A stretch of DNA of 64,000 bases from JAEUIX01 sp964611125. GTDB lineage: Bacteria > Planctomycetota > Phycisphaerae > Phycisphaerales > UBA1924. How positions within the stretch are numbered: position 1 is the first letter of the stretch; the number at the start of each line of letters is the position of its first letter. Under the pieces are notes generated by a model. The model was not told the DNA's origin and searched no databases. It saw only the letters and a list, made by a program, of their open reading frames with translations. Position numbers and translations under genes: made by a program. Below, one piece after another: positions 33,716 to 42,014 of this stretch. Where the stretch lies: NCBI GenBank assembly GCA_964611125.1, contig CAZSZO010000001.1:149195-213194 (forward strand). The letters run 5' to 3'.

Positions 33716-34222
33716 CTACTCCAGGACAAAGTCCGCGATCTCCCGCGCACTGAAACGCTCGGTCTCTTCGCCCACGCGATAGCCCACGCATCGGAAGCCG
33801 TTCTTCTCCAGGATCCGCCGCGACGGCGCGTTTGACCGCGCGGCGGTCGCGTGGAGCGGTCGCCGGCGCTCTTCCAGCAAGAACAGGGCCAGGGCCCGCG
33901 AGGCCACGCCCTTTCCCCAGTGGGCCCGCGCGATCCAGTACCCCACGCTGTCGCGTCCCTCGGCCTGAAACCTCGATATGCTGCCGACGATCTCGACTCC
34001 GCGCTCGCCGCTCACCTCGATCACTCGGGCGTTGACGCCCGGGTCGGCGAAGATCCGCTCCCACACCGCGAAAAAAACCTCGCGCGTGCGCGGCTTGGTC
34101 CCAGCCATGACGTTCGATTCGGGGTCGGCCTGCAGCTCGAACAAAACCGGCAGATCGCCTGGGACCACCGGCCGCAGCCGGAGGACCTCCGAAGCAGCGT
34201 GTTGGCGATCGAGCGGGCGCAT
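33716..34222 (-). CDS. GNAT-family N-acetyltransferase (RimJ/RimL-like)
   Basis: 168 residues. LRLRPVVPGDLPVLFELQAD is the first strand and helix of the GNAT fold; SVGYWIARAHWGKGVASRAL contains the acetyl-CoA pyrophosphate-binding loop (HWGKGVA); TAARSNAPSRRILEKNGFRC is the conserved C-terminal N..S..v..k.GF motif. This pattern fits the RimJ/RimL type, acting on protein N-termini or small amines. The substrate cannot be told. It is convergent with the DUF4132 gene and divergent from the dockerin gene at 34479. Confidence 0.9.
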   Translation of the reverse strand: MRPLDRQHAASEVLRLRPVVPGDLPVLFELQADPESNVMAGTKPRTREVFFAVWERIFADPGVNARVIEVSGERGVEIVGSISRFQAEGRDSVGYWIARAHWGKGVASRALALFLLEERRRPLHATAARSNAPSRRILEKNGFRCVGYRVGEETERFSAREIADFVLE

Positions 34223-34478
34223 GGTTGCAGGGTATCAACCTGCCGGATGTCACCCCGGTGCGACCGCCGGGGCCCGCGGGGACACGAGGCCCCAGCATCC
34301 GGCGCCGGAACGGTTCGGCCCTCATGATCCAGCCCGTCAACGCACGGTTTTGCTGACCCGGTCCGTGCATTTGGCCGAGGGCGTGGTAAGCTCTGAGCAC
34401 GGCGGGTCCGGCGCCTGCCGCCAGTCACAGCCGGCCGCGGCATTCGGAACCTGTTCGCGTCGTCCGTCGAGAACTTCC

Positions 34479-34904
34479 ATGGGAACTACTCGCGTCATTC
34501 CCCTCGTCGCCGTCGCCTGCGTGCTCGGCATCAGCCAAACGGGCCGCGCTCAGTCGGGCGGCCCTTTCACCATCACCGCCTTCACGATCGACGGCGGCGG
34601 CGGCACCTCATCGGGCGGCCCGTTCACCCTCTCGGGCACGATCGGACAGCCGGACGCCGGGCCTCCGCTGGTTGGCGGGACCTTTTCGATCACCGGCGGG
34701 TTCTGGGCGGCTGCGTCATCAGGGACGCCCGCCTGCCCGGCGGACTACAACGGTGACGGCTTTGTCGATCCCGACGACCTGAGCGACTACATCGGGTGCT
34801 TCTTCTCGGTCCCGTCATGCGACCGGGCCGACCTCAACCGCGATGGCGTCATAGACCCCGATGACCTCTCGGATTACATCAGTGTGTTCTTCTCGGGGTG
34901 TTAG
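34479..34904 (+). CDS. Small secreted dockerin-tagged protein
   Basis: 141 residues from ATG 34479. Signal peptide of about 24 residues (RVIPLVAVACVLGISQTGRA). Residues 25-80 are Gly/Ser-rich with TIDGGGGTSSGGPFTLSGTI, GQPDAGPP and GGFWAAA, a short conserved module seen in secreted planctomycete proteins. The tag follows: CPADYNGDGFVDPDDLSDYI, then ADLNRDGVIDPDDLSDYISV, ending FFSGC. Each half is an EF-hand-like calcium loop as in type I dockerins; the paired cysteines at the borders could form a disulfide. It overlaps the oxyR stop by 4 bases tail to tail. Confidence 0.88.
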   Translation: MGTTRVIPLVAVACVLGISQTGRAQSGGPFTITAFTIDGGGGTSSGGPFTLSGTIGQPDAGPPLVGGTFSITGGFWAAASSGTPACPADYNGDGFVDPDDLSDYIGCFFSVPSCDRADLNRDGVIDPDDLSDYISVFFSGC

Positions 34905-35908
34905 CGCGAGGGTATCGAGCAGTTGACCGTGATGGCGCCGGGCGGATGAGTTGCGCGATTCATGCCTTGTGGCGGCCTGACCGGAGCGACATGGGCGACC
35001 TGGGCGACATCGGCCGGCGCCCGCCGCCGGATGAACTCCGCGAGGTCGAGCAGGGCCTCCCGTCCGGTCAGAGTCCGACGGAAGCACAGCGCGATGCGCC
35101 GCGAGGGCGGGCGCTCGTCAAAGTCCCTGAGCTGCACGAGCTCGCCCAACCCGCGGCGCAGCTCGCATGCGAGCGCAGGCAGGAGCGAGTAGCCGGCGCC
35201 GGAGGCAACGAGGTATTTGAGCGTCTCCAGGCTGGTGGTGACCAGCCGGGGAGCAGCCCCGCCGCGCCGGCCGCACGCAGCGAGGGCCTGATCGCGCAGG
35301 CAGTGCCCGTCCTCGAGGAGGATCATGTCGCTGGCGCACAGCCGCGACGGGACCAGCGGCGCCGCTGAGATGATCGGGCTCCCCCGCGGGGCGATCAACT
35401 TGAATGGCTCGTCGAACAGGGGGATCTTTTCAAGCGAGTCGCTGCGGAGAGGCAGAGAGAGCAACGCCGCGTCGAGCACGCCGTCCAGCAGCGCGCTGGT
35501 GAGCGCCGCAGTGGGACGCTCGCTGATGGAGAGCTCCAGGCTCGGCCGCTCGCGCCGCAGCGGCAGGAGCAGGTGCGGGAGCAGATAGGGCCCGAGGGTC
35601 GGGATGATCCCCAGCCGAAGCGGTCGCGGTCGCGCCGCGTCGCCCCCGCTGGCCTGCGCGTGCAGCCGCTCAGCCGCGGCGAGCGTCTCGCGCATCAGCG
35701 GAAGCAGCCGCTCGCCCTCGGCCGTGATGACGAAACGGCGCGCGGCCCGCTCGAAGAGCGCGGCGCCGAAGACCCGCTCGACCCGCAGAACCCGCCCGGA
35801 GAGCGTTGGTTGGGCCAGCCGCAGGGCCGCGGCGGCCCGCCCGAAGTGCCCGTGAGCCGCCACGGTGACCACCGCCCGCAGATCGGCCAGAGAGAGATCG
35901 CTATCCAT
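34901..35908 (-). CDS. oxyR: LysR-family peroxide sensor OxyR
   Basis: 335 residues. The N-terminal helix-turn-helix is DLRAVVTVAAHGHFGRAAAA followed by QPTLSGRVLRVE. The regulatory domain contains LLEDGHCLRDQALAAC, matching the E. coli OxyR redox centre; the two cysteines are Cys203 and Cys212 with the same 9-residue spacing as C199/C208. TSLETLKYLVASGAGYSLLP is another OxyR signature. H2O2 forms a disulfide that switches the protein to activation of antioxidant genes. It is divergent from katA across 132 bases, the classical arrangement. A 30-residue C-terminal extension after the domain is unusual but poorly conserved. Confidence 0.93.
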   Translation of the reverse strand: MDSDLSLADLRAVVTVAAHGHFGRAAAALRLAQPTLSGRVLRVERVFGAALFERAARRFVITAEGERLLPLMRETLAAAERLHAQASGGDAARPRPLRLGIIPTLGPYLLPHLLLPLRRERPSLELSISERPTAALTSALLDGVLDAALLSLPLRSDSLEKIPLFDEPFKLIAPRGSPIISAAPLVPSRLCASDMILLEDGHCLRDQALAACGRRGGAAPRLVTTSLETLKYLVASGAGYSLLPALACELRRGLGELVQLRDFDERPPSRRIALCFRRTLTGREALLDLAEFIRRRAPADVAQVAHVAPVRPPQGMNRATHPPGAITVNCSIPSR

Positions 35909-35931
35909 CGGCTTTCCTGATCGGTACGATT

Positions 35932-35948
35932 GTCAAGATCGGCTTGAC
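35932..35948. promoter_or_regulatory. Inverted repeat in the oxyR-katA divergent region
   Basis: GTCAAG-ATCGG-CTTGAC, perfect 6-bp arms with a 5-base centre, about midway between the divergent starts. It overlaps a possible katA -35 (TTGACT, 35944-35949). It is a candidate LysR/OxyR binding site, though it does not match the E. coli ATAG-N7-CTAT pattern. Confidence 0.5.
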
Positions 35949-36040
35949 TGATTGTAGCCGAGTCGCCAACATTCTAAACTCCCAGATCGCCCGCCTGCGA
36001 ATCGACGACCGCTTCACCCACACCGACCCAGCGAGGATCC

Positions 36041-37567
36041 ATGAACAACGGCCACTCCCAGCAGAAGCCCGAGTCCGCCTGTCCTGTCCTGACCACGGCC
36101 AACGGCGCCCCGATCGGCGTGCAGCACGCGCTGACTGCCGGGCCGCGCGGCCCGCTCCTGATGCAGGATGTGGCGCTGCTGGAGCAGATGCAGCACTTCA
36201 ATCGCGAGCGCATCCCCGAGCGCGTGGTTCACGCCAAGGGCTCCGGGGCGTATGGCACGTTCACGGTGACCAGTGACATCACCCGCTATTCCAAGGCCGC
36301 GCTCTTCGCCAAGGTGGGCAAGAAGACCGAGACCTTCCTGCGGTTCTCAACGGTCGCCGGCGAGCGGGGCGCCGCCGACGCGGAACGCGACGTGCGCGGC
36401 TTCGCCCTGAAGTTCTACACCGAGGAGGGGAACTGGGACCTGGTCGGCAACAACACCCCGGTGTTCTTCGTGCGTGATCCGTACAAGTTCCAGAACTTCA
36501 TCCACACGCAGAAGCGCAACCCGCAGACCAACCTGCGCGACATGGATATGCAGTGGGATTTCTGGAGCCAGTGCCCCGAGTCACTCCATCAGGTGACGAT
36601 CCTGTTCTCCGATCGCGGCATCCCCGCCAGCTACCGCCACATCAATGGCTACGGAAGCCATACGTTTTCGCTGATCAACGCCATCGGCGAGCGGGTGTGG
36701 TGCAAGTTCCACTTCAAGACCCGCCAGGGCATCAAGAACATGACCGACGAGGAGTCGGCCGCGACCATCGCCCAGGACCGCGAGAGCCATCAGCGCGATC
36801 TCTTCCACACCATCGCCAAGGGTGAGTTCCCGCGCTGGCGCGTCTGCATCCAGGTCATGACCCAGGCCCAGGCCGACAGCTTCCGCTGGAACCCCTTCGA
36901 CCTCACCAAGGTCTGGCCGCACAAGGAGTTCCCGTTGATCGAGGTCGGCGAGCTTGAGCTCAACCGCAATCCCCAGAACTACCACGCCGAGGTCGAGCAG
37001 GCCGCCTTCAAGCCCGGCGCCCTGGTGCCGGGTATCGGCCCCAGCCCCGACAAGATGCTCCAGGCCCGCCTCATGTCCTATGCCGACACGCACCTGCACC
37101 GGCTGGGCGTCAACCACCACCAGATCCCCGTCAACAAGCCCCGCTGCCCGGTGATGAACTACATCCGCGACGGCGCCCTCGCCGACGGCGCCTATGGCAG
37201 CGCGCCCAACTACTGGCCCAACACCATCGCCAGCGCCCCCAAGCCCGACGCCAGCTTCGCCGATCCCGCCTGGTCGCTCGGCCAGACGATCGTGGACCGC
37301 TTCGACAGCACCAAGGACCACGACGACTTCACCCAGGCCGGCGACCTCTACCGCATGTTCGACGACGCCCACCGCGACCGCCTCACCCGGCGCATCGCCG
37401 GCGTGCTGGGCCAGGCCCGGCGTGATATCCAGCTGCTGCAGCTCTGCCATTTCTCCCGGGCTGACGAGGATTACGGCCGGCGCGTCGCCGCGCACCTCAA
37501 GATCGATCTCGCCGCGGAAATGGCCCGTCTGACCCAGCACGGCCACCCCGCGCCTATCCACGCCTGA
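36041..37567 (+). CDS. katA: Heme catalase, small-subunit (clade 3) type
   Basis: 508 residues. Degrades H2O2 to water and O2 with heme b. Key residues are in place: distal His64 (RVVHAKGSGAYG), distal Asn137 (LVGNNTPVFFVRD) and the proximal heme-ligand Tyr347 (RLMSYADTHLHRLG). The spacing from His to Asn (73) and to Tyr (283) equals that in Proteus mirabilis catalase. NADPH-type small-subunit features DRGIPASYRHINGYGSHTFS and NPFDLTKVWPHKEFP are present. Length is normal, with no C-terminal flavodoxin-like domain. It is regulated with the divergent oxyR. A strong terminator follows at 37608. Confidence 0.97.
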   Translation: MNNGHSQQKPESACPVLTTANGAPIGVQHALTAGPRGPLLMQDVALLEQMQHFNRERIPERVVHAKGSGAYGTFTVTSDITRYSKAALFAKVGKKTETFLRFSTVAGERGAADAERDVRGFALKFYTEEGNWDLVGNNTPVFFVRDPYKFQNFIHTQKRNPQTNLRDMDMQWDFWSQCPESLHQVTILFSDRGIPASYRHINGYGSHTFSLINAIGERVWCKFHFKTRQGIKNMTDEESAATIAQDRESHQRDLFHTIAKGEFPRWRVCIQVMTQAQADSFRWNPFDLTKVWPHKEFPLIEVGELELNRNPQNYHAEVEQAAFKPGALVPGIGPSPDKMLQARLMSYADTHLHRLGVNHHQIPVNKPRCPVMNYIRDGALADGAYGSAPNYWPNTIASAPKPDASFADPAWSLGQTIVDRFDSTKDHDDFTQAGDLYRMFDDAHRDRLTRRIAGVLGQARRDIQLLQLCHFSRADEDYGRRVAAHLKIDLAAEMARLTQHGHPAPIHA

Positions 37568-37607
37568 CGCAGTCGTCTTCGTTATCACCCGCCCGAGCGT
37601 CCAAACC

Positions 37608-37648
37608 AAAGCCCCGCGAGTCGATTGCTCGCGGGGCTTTGTTCTTTT
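37608..37648 (+). terminator. Terminator between katA and M29 aminopeptidase
   Basis: 13-bp perfect stem AAAGCCCCGCGAG / CTCGCGGGGCTTT with a 7-base loop, then GTTCTTTT. The A-run on the left side means it could also serve the convergent gene from 38830. Confidence 0.92.
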
Positions 37649-37669
37649 CCGAAATTGGGGCCGCGGACA

Positions 37670-38830
37670 TCAGTTTCCGGGCCAGCCCGGGAACACGAAC
37701 CGGCCTTCCTGCTGGATCAGTTCGCCGTCGGCGTAAACCGCCCCGCCGCGGCGCAGGTCGCCGACCAGATCCCAGTGAAGGGCTGATTCATTGGTGTTCC
37801 CTGTCTCCGGGTACCCCGCGCCGACCGCGATGTGGAACGTCCCCCCCACCTTCTCATTGAAGAATTCGTTGCGGCTGACATCGTCGAGGGCGTAGTTGGT
37901 CCCGAACGCAATCTCCCCGGCGTTGCGGGCGCCGGCGTCCTGGTCGAGCAGTTTCAAGAGGTAGGCCTCGTTCCGCGTTGCGCTGGCGGCGATCACCCTG
38001 CCGCCCCGAAACTCCAGTCGAACCCCCGTCACCTCCCGCCCCCGGTGGATCGCCGGGAACGTGAAGTTGACGACGCCATCCACCGATCGCGGGCCCGAGT
38101 ACACCTCGCCATCCGGGAAGTTCTCCTGCCCCGAGCAGTCACACCACCTCCGTCCCGACACGTCCACGGTGACATCCGTGCCCTCGTGAGCCCGGCCGTC
38201 CGCCGAGCCTGCTTCAGACGGCGCCGTGATTCGCAGTTCGCGGCAGCGCTGCAGACGGTCCAGCAGCCGCTCGTGCTGCTCACGCAGCCGGCGCCACGCG
38301 GCCAGCGGGTCGGGCAGGTGCAGGAACCCGGCCCGGTAGACCCACTCGGCGTAATCGGTGAGCGACATGTCCGCCTCCTGGGCGGCCGCCTGGCTGGGGA
38401 TCTCAGTGAGCACGTAGCGGGTTTCGCCGGCGGCCTTGCGGCGGAGCGACATGGTGAGCAGGCCGCGCCGGGCGGCCTGGGCCATCGCCACGCGCGCGGG
38501 ATCGACCCGCCCGAGGTAGCGGGTGTTGCGCGGGCAGCGCAGGACCATCAGCACATCACAGCGAGCCAGGCGGAACTCCTCGAACGGGCAGACGTGCCGA
38601 AGCTGGTCATCACTCGCGTGCCGGAGCATCAGCTCATGCAGGCGCTCCGGGCGCGGGTGAAAGCTCGGATGTCCACCGGCCCTCAGCACCGCCTCGAACA
38701 GGGCCTCGACCGGCTCCATGCACTCGGGCTCGCCCACAATCGTCACCAGGTCGCCCCCCCGCACGCTGGTGGAGAAGTTCACCAGCACATCGGCCAGTTT
38801 GTCCAGTCGAGGGTCGCGCATGCGGAGCAT
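37670..38830 (-). CDS. M29-family aminopeptidase (thermophilic metallopeptidase type)
   Basis: 386 residues, normal for M29 (about 370-410). RLDKLADVLVNFSTSVRGGD is the typical N-terminal opening. Two-metal site residues are in GQENFPDGEVYSGP (Glu), NAGEIAFGTNYALD (Glu), VGGTFHIAVGAGYPE (His plus catalytic Tyr nearby) and SALHWDLVGDLR (His and Asp). The enzyme removes N-terminal residues from peptides in the cytoplasm. It starts at ATG 38830 or the ATG at 38821. It is convergent with katA and divergent from the GyrI-like gene. Confidence 0.92.
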   Translation of the reverse strand: MLRMRDPRLDKLADVLVNFSTSVRGGDLVTIVGEPECMEPVEALFEAVLRAGGHPSFHPRPERLHELMLRHASDDQLRHVCPFEEFRLARCDVLMVLRCPRNTRYLGRVDPARVAMAQAARRGLLTMSLRRKAAGETRYVLTEIPSQAAAQEADMSLTDYAEWVYRAGFLHLPDPLAAWRRLREQHERLLDRLQRCRELRITAPSEAGSADGRAHEGTDVTVDVSGRRWCDCSGQENFPDGEVYSGPRSVDGVVNFTFPAIHRGREVTGVRLEFRGGRVIAASATRNEAYLLKLLDQDAGARNAGEIAFGTNYALDDVSRNEFFNEKVGGTFHIAVGAGYPETGNTNESALHWDLVGDLRRGGAVYADGELIQQEGRFVFPGWPGN

Positions 38831-38917
38831 GCTACCGCCTTGGCGGCCCGTTCAAAGTCTCTGTTACGCTCACCTCTCGGCTTGGTACCCCCCACTCCAG
38901 CCACCACCGGAGCCCCC

Positions 38918-39313
38918 ATGATCGACGAACCGCACATCACGACCTCGGCGCCGCTGCTGACCGCCGTCATCCGGCTCACCATTCCGCGCGAGCAGATCCA
39001 GGCGGCGATGGGCCCCGCGATCGGCGAGGTCTTTGGCGCGGTGGCCACCCAGGGAATCGGCCCCGCAGGCCCGGTCTTCAGCTACCACCTGCGGATGGAC
39101 CCCGCCATGTTCGATTTCGAGGTCGGCGTGCCGGTGAACCGGGCGGTGACGCCGATCGGGCGGGTGATCGGCGGGAGCCTGCCGGGCGTCAAAGTCGCGC
39201 GGACCATCCACCATGGCGGCTACGAAGGCCTCGGCGACGCATGGGGCAAGTTCTGCGAATGGATCGCAGCCCAGGGTCACGCGCCTGCGGCCGGTCTCTG
39301 GGAGTTTACGTGA
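38918..39313 (+). CDS. GyrI-like (AraC effector-binding domain) protein, apparently frameshifted near the 3' end
   Basis: 131 residues from ATG 38918 to TGA 39313. The GyrI/effector-binding fold is recognised from LTAVIRLTIPREQIQAAMGP, AIGEVFGAVATQGIGPAGPV, FDFEVGVPV and HHGGYEGLGDAWGKFCEWIA. The normal C-terminus, about LWE-Y-x-dPe-dPa-WRTE-L, is missing in this frame but is found in the next: YVKGPESGPDPAGWRTELNQ, ending at TGA 39378. A single missing base in the GAGTTTACG stretch near 39306 explains it. The domain binds small molecules or gyrase in relatives. Either a sequencing error or a true truncation of about 22 residues; the fold may still work. Confidence 0.8.
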   Translation: MIDEPHITTSAPLLTAVIRLTIPREQIQAAMGPAIGEVFGAVATQGIGPAGPVFSYHLRMDPAMFDFEVGVPVNRAVTPIGRVIGGSLPGVKVARTIHHGGYEGLGDAWGKFCEWIAAQGHAPAAGLWEFT

Positions 39314-39387
39314 AGGGCCCTGAATCCGGCCCCGATCCGGCGGGCTGGCGAACTGAGCTGAACCAGCCGATTGGGTGATTCCCTATA

Positions 39388-39415
39388 TTGAGGGATTAGA
39401 TCCGCCGGCTATCTG
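39388..39415 (+). promoter_or_regulatory. Possible promoter upstream of the Ig/HAF-repeat gene
   Basis: TTGAGG (39388-39393), a 16-base spacer and TATCTG (39410-39415) in a locally AT-rich stretch about 150 bases before the ATG at 39564. Weak match. Confidence 0.25.
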
Positions 39416-39563
39416 CCCCTTATGGTGGCAAGTTCTCTAAAAACATTTGCCGAAACAGATTTAGGCTGCATACTCCGTGAACGTTCAACGGGTCCGTGCC
39501 CCGAAGCCGCCGCGCGCTCTGGTGAGAACGGCGCGTCACCCACCCTTTCATCGTGAGAGCTCC

Positions 39564-41927
39564 ATGAAGATCCGCACCGCGTCGCTCGCCCTGGTTTGTG
39601 GCCTGGCTGTCTCTTCCGCCTGGGCGCAGCCGCGGTTTGTCAGCATCCCCGGGTTTGCTTCGGCCGTGAACAACGGCGGCACCGTCGTGGTCGGCAGCAA
39701 CGGCGACAACACCTTCCGCTGGGTGCGGACGGGAACCTCGGCCACCTTCACGCTGCTTCCCGGGGGCAAGGGCGGAACACCCAGCTGCTCGGCGAACGGC
39801 GCGTTCGTCGCCAGCGACATTGAGAACGGCGTTGATGGCGAGCTCGTCAACGGGTATCCCGCCGCGTATTACCTGGCGGGCCGCTGGTCGGCCCCGACCG
39901 GCTTCGTGAACCTGGGACTGTTTACGACCGACCGGCCGATCCCCGGGCTGGGCACCCCGATTCCCCCGGGCTATCTGAACACGCCCAGCGCGATCTCTCA
40001 TGACGGCAACGTCGTTGTCGGCCTGGCCTATGTCGATGGCAATCCCCTGAGCAACTTCCGCGCGTTCCGGACCGACATCGCCGCGCGGACGTTTATCAGC
40101 CTGGGTCAGCTCGGCGGCGAGGGCTCCAAGGCCACGTGCGTCTCGGGCGACGGCAACGTGGTGGGCGGGTGGGATCGCAGCCCCACTTCAAGCGTCAACC
40201 GCCCGGCGGTCTGGCGGGTCAACCCGGCGACCGGAGTGGTGACCCAGTTCGTGTTCGAGACGCCCGCCGACGATGTCGGTGAGATTGGCGGGGTGAACTT
40301 CGACGGCTCCAGCGTCGCGGGCGGCAGCTCGGCCTTCCCCGATCAGCTCGTGCGCTGGGACTGGAACGGCACGACGTACCTCCCGACCGCGCTGGGCACG
40401 CTCAACGGCTCGGTGACGGTTGAGGGCATGAGCGCCGACGGGCAGGTGATCGTGGGCTCCTCGGGGTCGTTCTTCTTCGGCCAGCAGGCGTTCATCTGGA
40501 CGCCCGCGACGGGCATGGTGGACCTGCTGGCGTATGTGACCGAGCGGGGCATCACCGGCCTGCCGGCCGGGGCGGGACTCACGGCGGCGCTGGCGGTCTC
40601 GCCCGACGGTTCGGCCATCACCGTGGGCGGTTTCTTCAGCCCGTCGGGGCTCATCACGCTGACCGGCGGCCCGGCGTGCGTGCAGCTCACCGAGGTGGGC
40701 GCCCCCAATCTGACTGAGATCTCGGCCTGCGAGCCGACAGTGATCCTGAATGTCTCGGTGACCGGCTCGGGGCCGTTCACCTACCAGTGGCGGCGCAACG
40801 GCGTGGACCTGGTTGACGGCGACACGCCGCACGGTTCTTCGATCTCGGGCTCGACGGGCTCGCAGGTGTTCATCAATAGCGCCAAGCTGTCAGACACGGG
40901 GTCGTACGACTGCGTCGTGGCCAACGCGTGCAGCTCGATCACCAGCGAGGCGCGCGTGGTGACGGCCCTTCCCCCCGGCCCGTATGACACGTGCGCCACG
41001 GCCCTCGAGACCACCGGGCCCGGGACAGTGTCGCTGGAGATGTGCGGCGCCTATATCAACGAGAGCCCGGCCTCGTGCGTCCAGGGGACGCAGAGCGCCG
41101 ATGTCTGGATCCGCTACACCCCGACATCGACCGGCGACCACCGGATCACCACCTGCGGCCAGGACTCGTACGACACGATCCTCTCGACTTACAACTCGTG
41201 CGGCGGGGCGGAGACTGCTTGCAGCGGCGACTTCTGCTTCAGCCTGGCGAGCATCGACCGCATCCACCTCACTGAGGGCCAGCCGGTGCTGGTCCGTCTG
41301 GGCGTCGGGTTTGTGGCGCCCCCGGCGCCGGTGCAGGTCACCTTCGAGCTTGTCGGTCCCGCTCCGGCCAACGACCACTGCGAGAACGCCCAGGCGATCA
41401 GCGCCTCGGGTGAGCACCCCTTCGACTCGACCTTCGCCGACCGCGATGGGAACGCGACCTGCGGCTTCGACACGGGGCGCGACGTCTGGTTCGCCTTCAC
41501 CGCGCCGGCCCGCGGCAAGGTCACGCTGAGCACCTGCGGAACGTTCTTCGACACCGTGCTGTCGGCCTACACCGGCTGCGGCGGAAACGAGCGTGCCTGC
41601 AACAACAGCACCTTCGAGCCCGGGTGCATCCTGCAGAGCGTCATTCCCGATCTGCCCGTGCTGGCCGGGACGCCGATCCTGGTTCGCATCGCGGGCAACG
41701 ACCAGAACACCGGCGGCCCGGGGACCCTGGCGGTGATCTTCGTCCCCGCGACGGGGTGCCCTGCGGACTTCAACGGCGACTCGAACATCGACCCCGACGA
41801 CCTGAGCGACTACATCGCCTGCTACTTCAGCGAGCCGCCCTGCCAGGACGCCGACTTCAACCTCGACGGCAACGTCGACCCTGACGACCTGAGCGACTAC
41901 ATCACGGTGTACTTCGGCGGGTGCTAA
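39564..41927 (+). CDS. Secreted HAF-repeat, Ig-like, dockerin-tagged protein
   Basis: 787 residues from ATG 39564. Signal peptide of 22 residues (SLALVCGLAVSSAWAQ). Residues 25-380 are HAF-type repeats forming a likely beta-propeller (AISHDGNVVVGLAYVDGNPL; GMSADGQVIVGSSGSFFFGQ; AFIWTPATGMVDLLAYV). An Ig-like domain lies at about 395-475 (FTYQWRRNGVDL; LSDTGSYDCVVANAC). Two similar Cys-rich domains of about 120 residues follow (WIRYTPTSTGDHRITTCGQD; WFAFTAPARGKVTLSTCGTF), then the paired dockerin tag (CPADFNGDSNIDPDDLSDYI; DFNLDGNVDPDDLSDYITVY) ending FGGC. It has no enzymatic motif and is likely a surface-binding or structural protein. Confidence 0.9.
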   Translation: MKIRTASLALVCGLAVSSAWAQPRFVSIPGFASAVNNGGTVVVGSNGDNTFRWVRTGTSATFTLLPGGKGGTPSCSANGAFVASDIENGVDGELVNGYPAAYYLAGRWSAPTGFVNLGLFTTDRPIPGLGTPIPPGYLNTPSAISHDGNVVVGLAYVDGNPLSNFRAFRTDIAARTFISLGQLGGEGSKATCVSGDGNVVGGWDRSPTSSVNRPAVWRVNPATGVVTQFVFETPADDVGEIGGVNFDGSSVAGGSSAFPDQLVRWDWNGTTYLPTALGTLNGSVTVEGMSADGQVIVGSSGSFFFGQQAFIWTPATGMVDLLAYVTERGITGLPAGAGLTAALAVSPDGSAITVGGFFSPSGLITLTGGPACVQLTEVGAPNLTEISACEPTVILNVSVTGSGPFTYQWRRNGVDLVDGDTPHGSSISGSTGSQVFINSAKLSDTGSYDCVVANACSSITSEARVVTALPPGPYDTCATALETTGPGTVSLEMCGAYINESPASCVQGTQSADVWIRYTPTSTGDHRITTCGQDSYDTILSTYNSCGGAETACSGDFCFSLASIDRIHLTEGQPVLVRLGVGFVAPPAPVQVTFELVGPAPANDHCENAQAISASGEHPFDSTFADRDGNATCGFDTGRDVWFAFTAPARGKVTLSTCGTFFDTVLSAYTGCGGNERACNNSTFEPGCILQSVIPDLPVLAGTPILVRIAGNDQNTGGPGTLAVIFVPATGCPADFNGDSNIDPDDLSDYIACYFSEPPCQDADFNLDGNVDPDDLSDYITVYFGGC

Positions 41928-41928
41928 C

Positions 41929-41998
41929 TGGCCGACTAACGGGCTGACCGACTGCCGACTGGCCGGCTGACGGGCTGACGGGCCAACTGACCAGCGCG
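41929..41998. repeat. Short imperfect repeats between convergent genes
   Basis: Multiple imperfect copies of GACTGGCCGGCTGACGGGCTGAC-like units, with GGCTGAC occurring repeatedly. They lie between the stop at 41927 and the stop of the minus-strand gene at 42015. Confidence 0.6.
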
Positions 41999-42014
41999 GG
42001 CGCCCCTCCGCGTG

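Noticed and set aside
32214..34400. Minus-strand open frame of 728 codons opposite the DUF4132 gene
   Set aside because: Shadow ORF; the plus-strand frame has conserved DUF4132 motifs and the adjacent GNAT gene is in a different frame.
41929..41998. Repeats considered as a transposon end
   Set aside because: Imperfect, short and without any transposase or matching copy elsewhere in the window.
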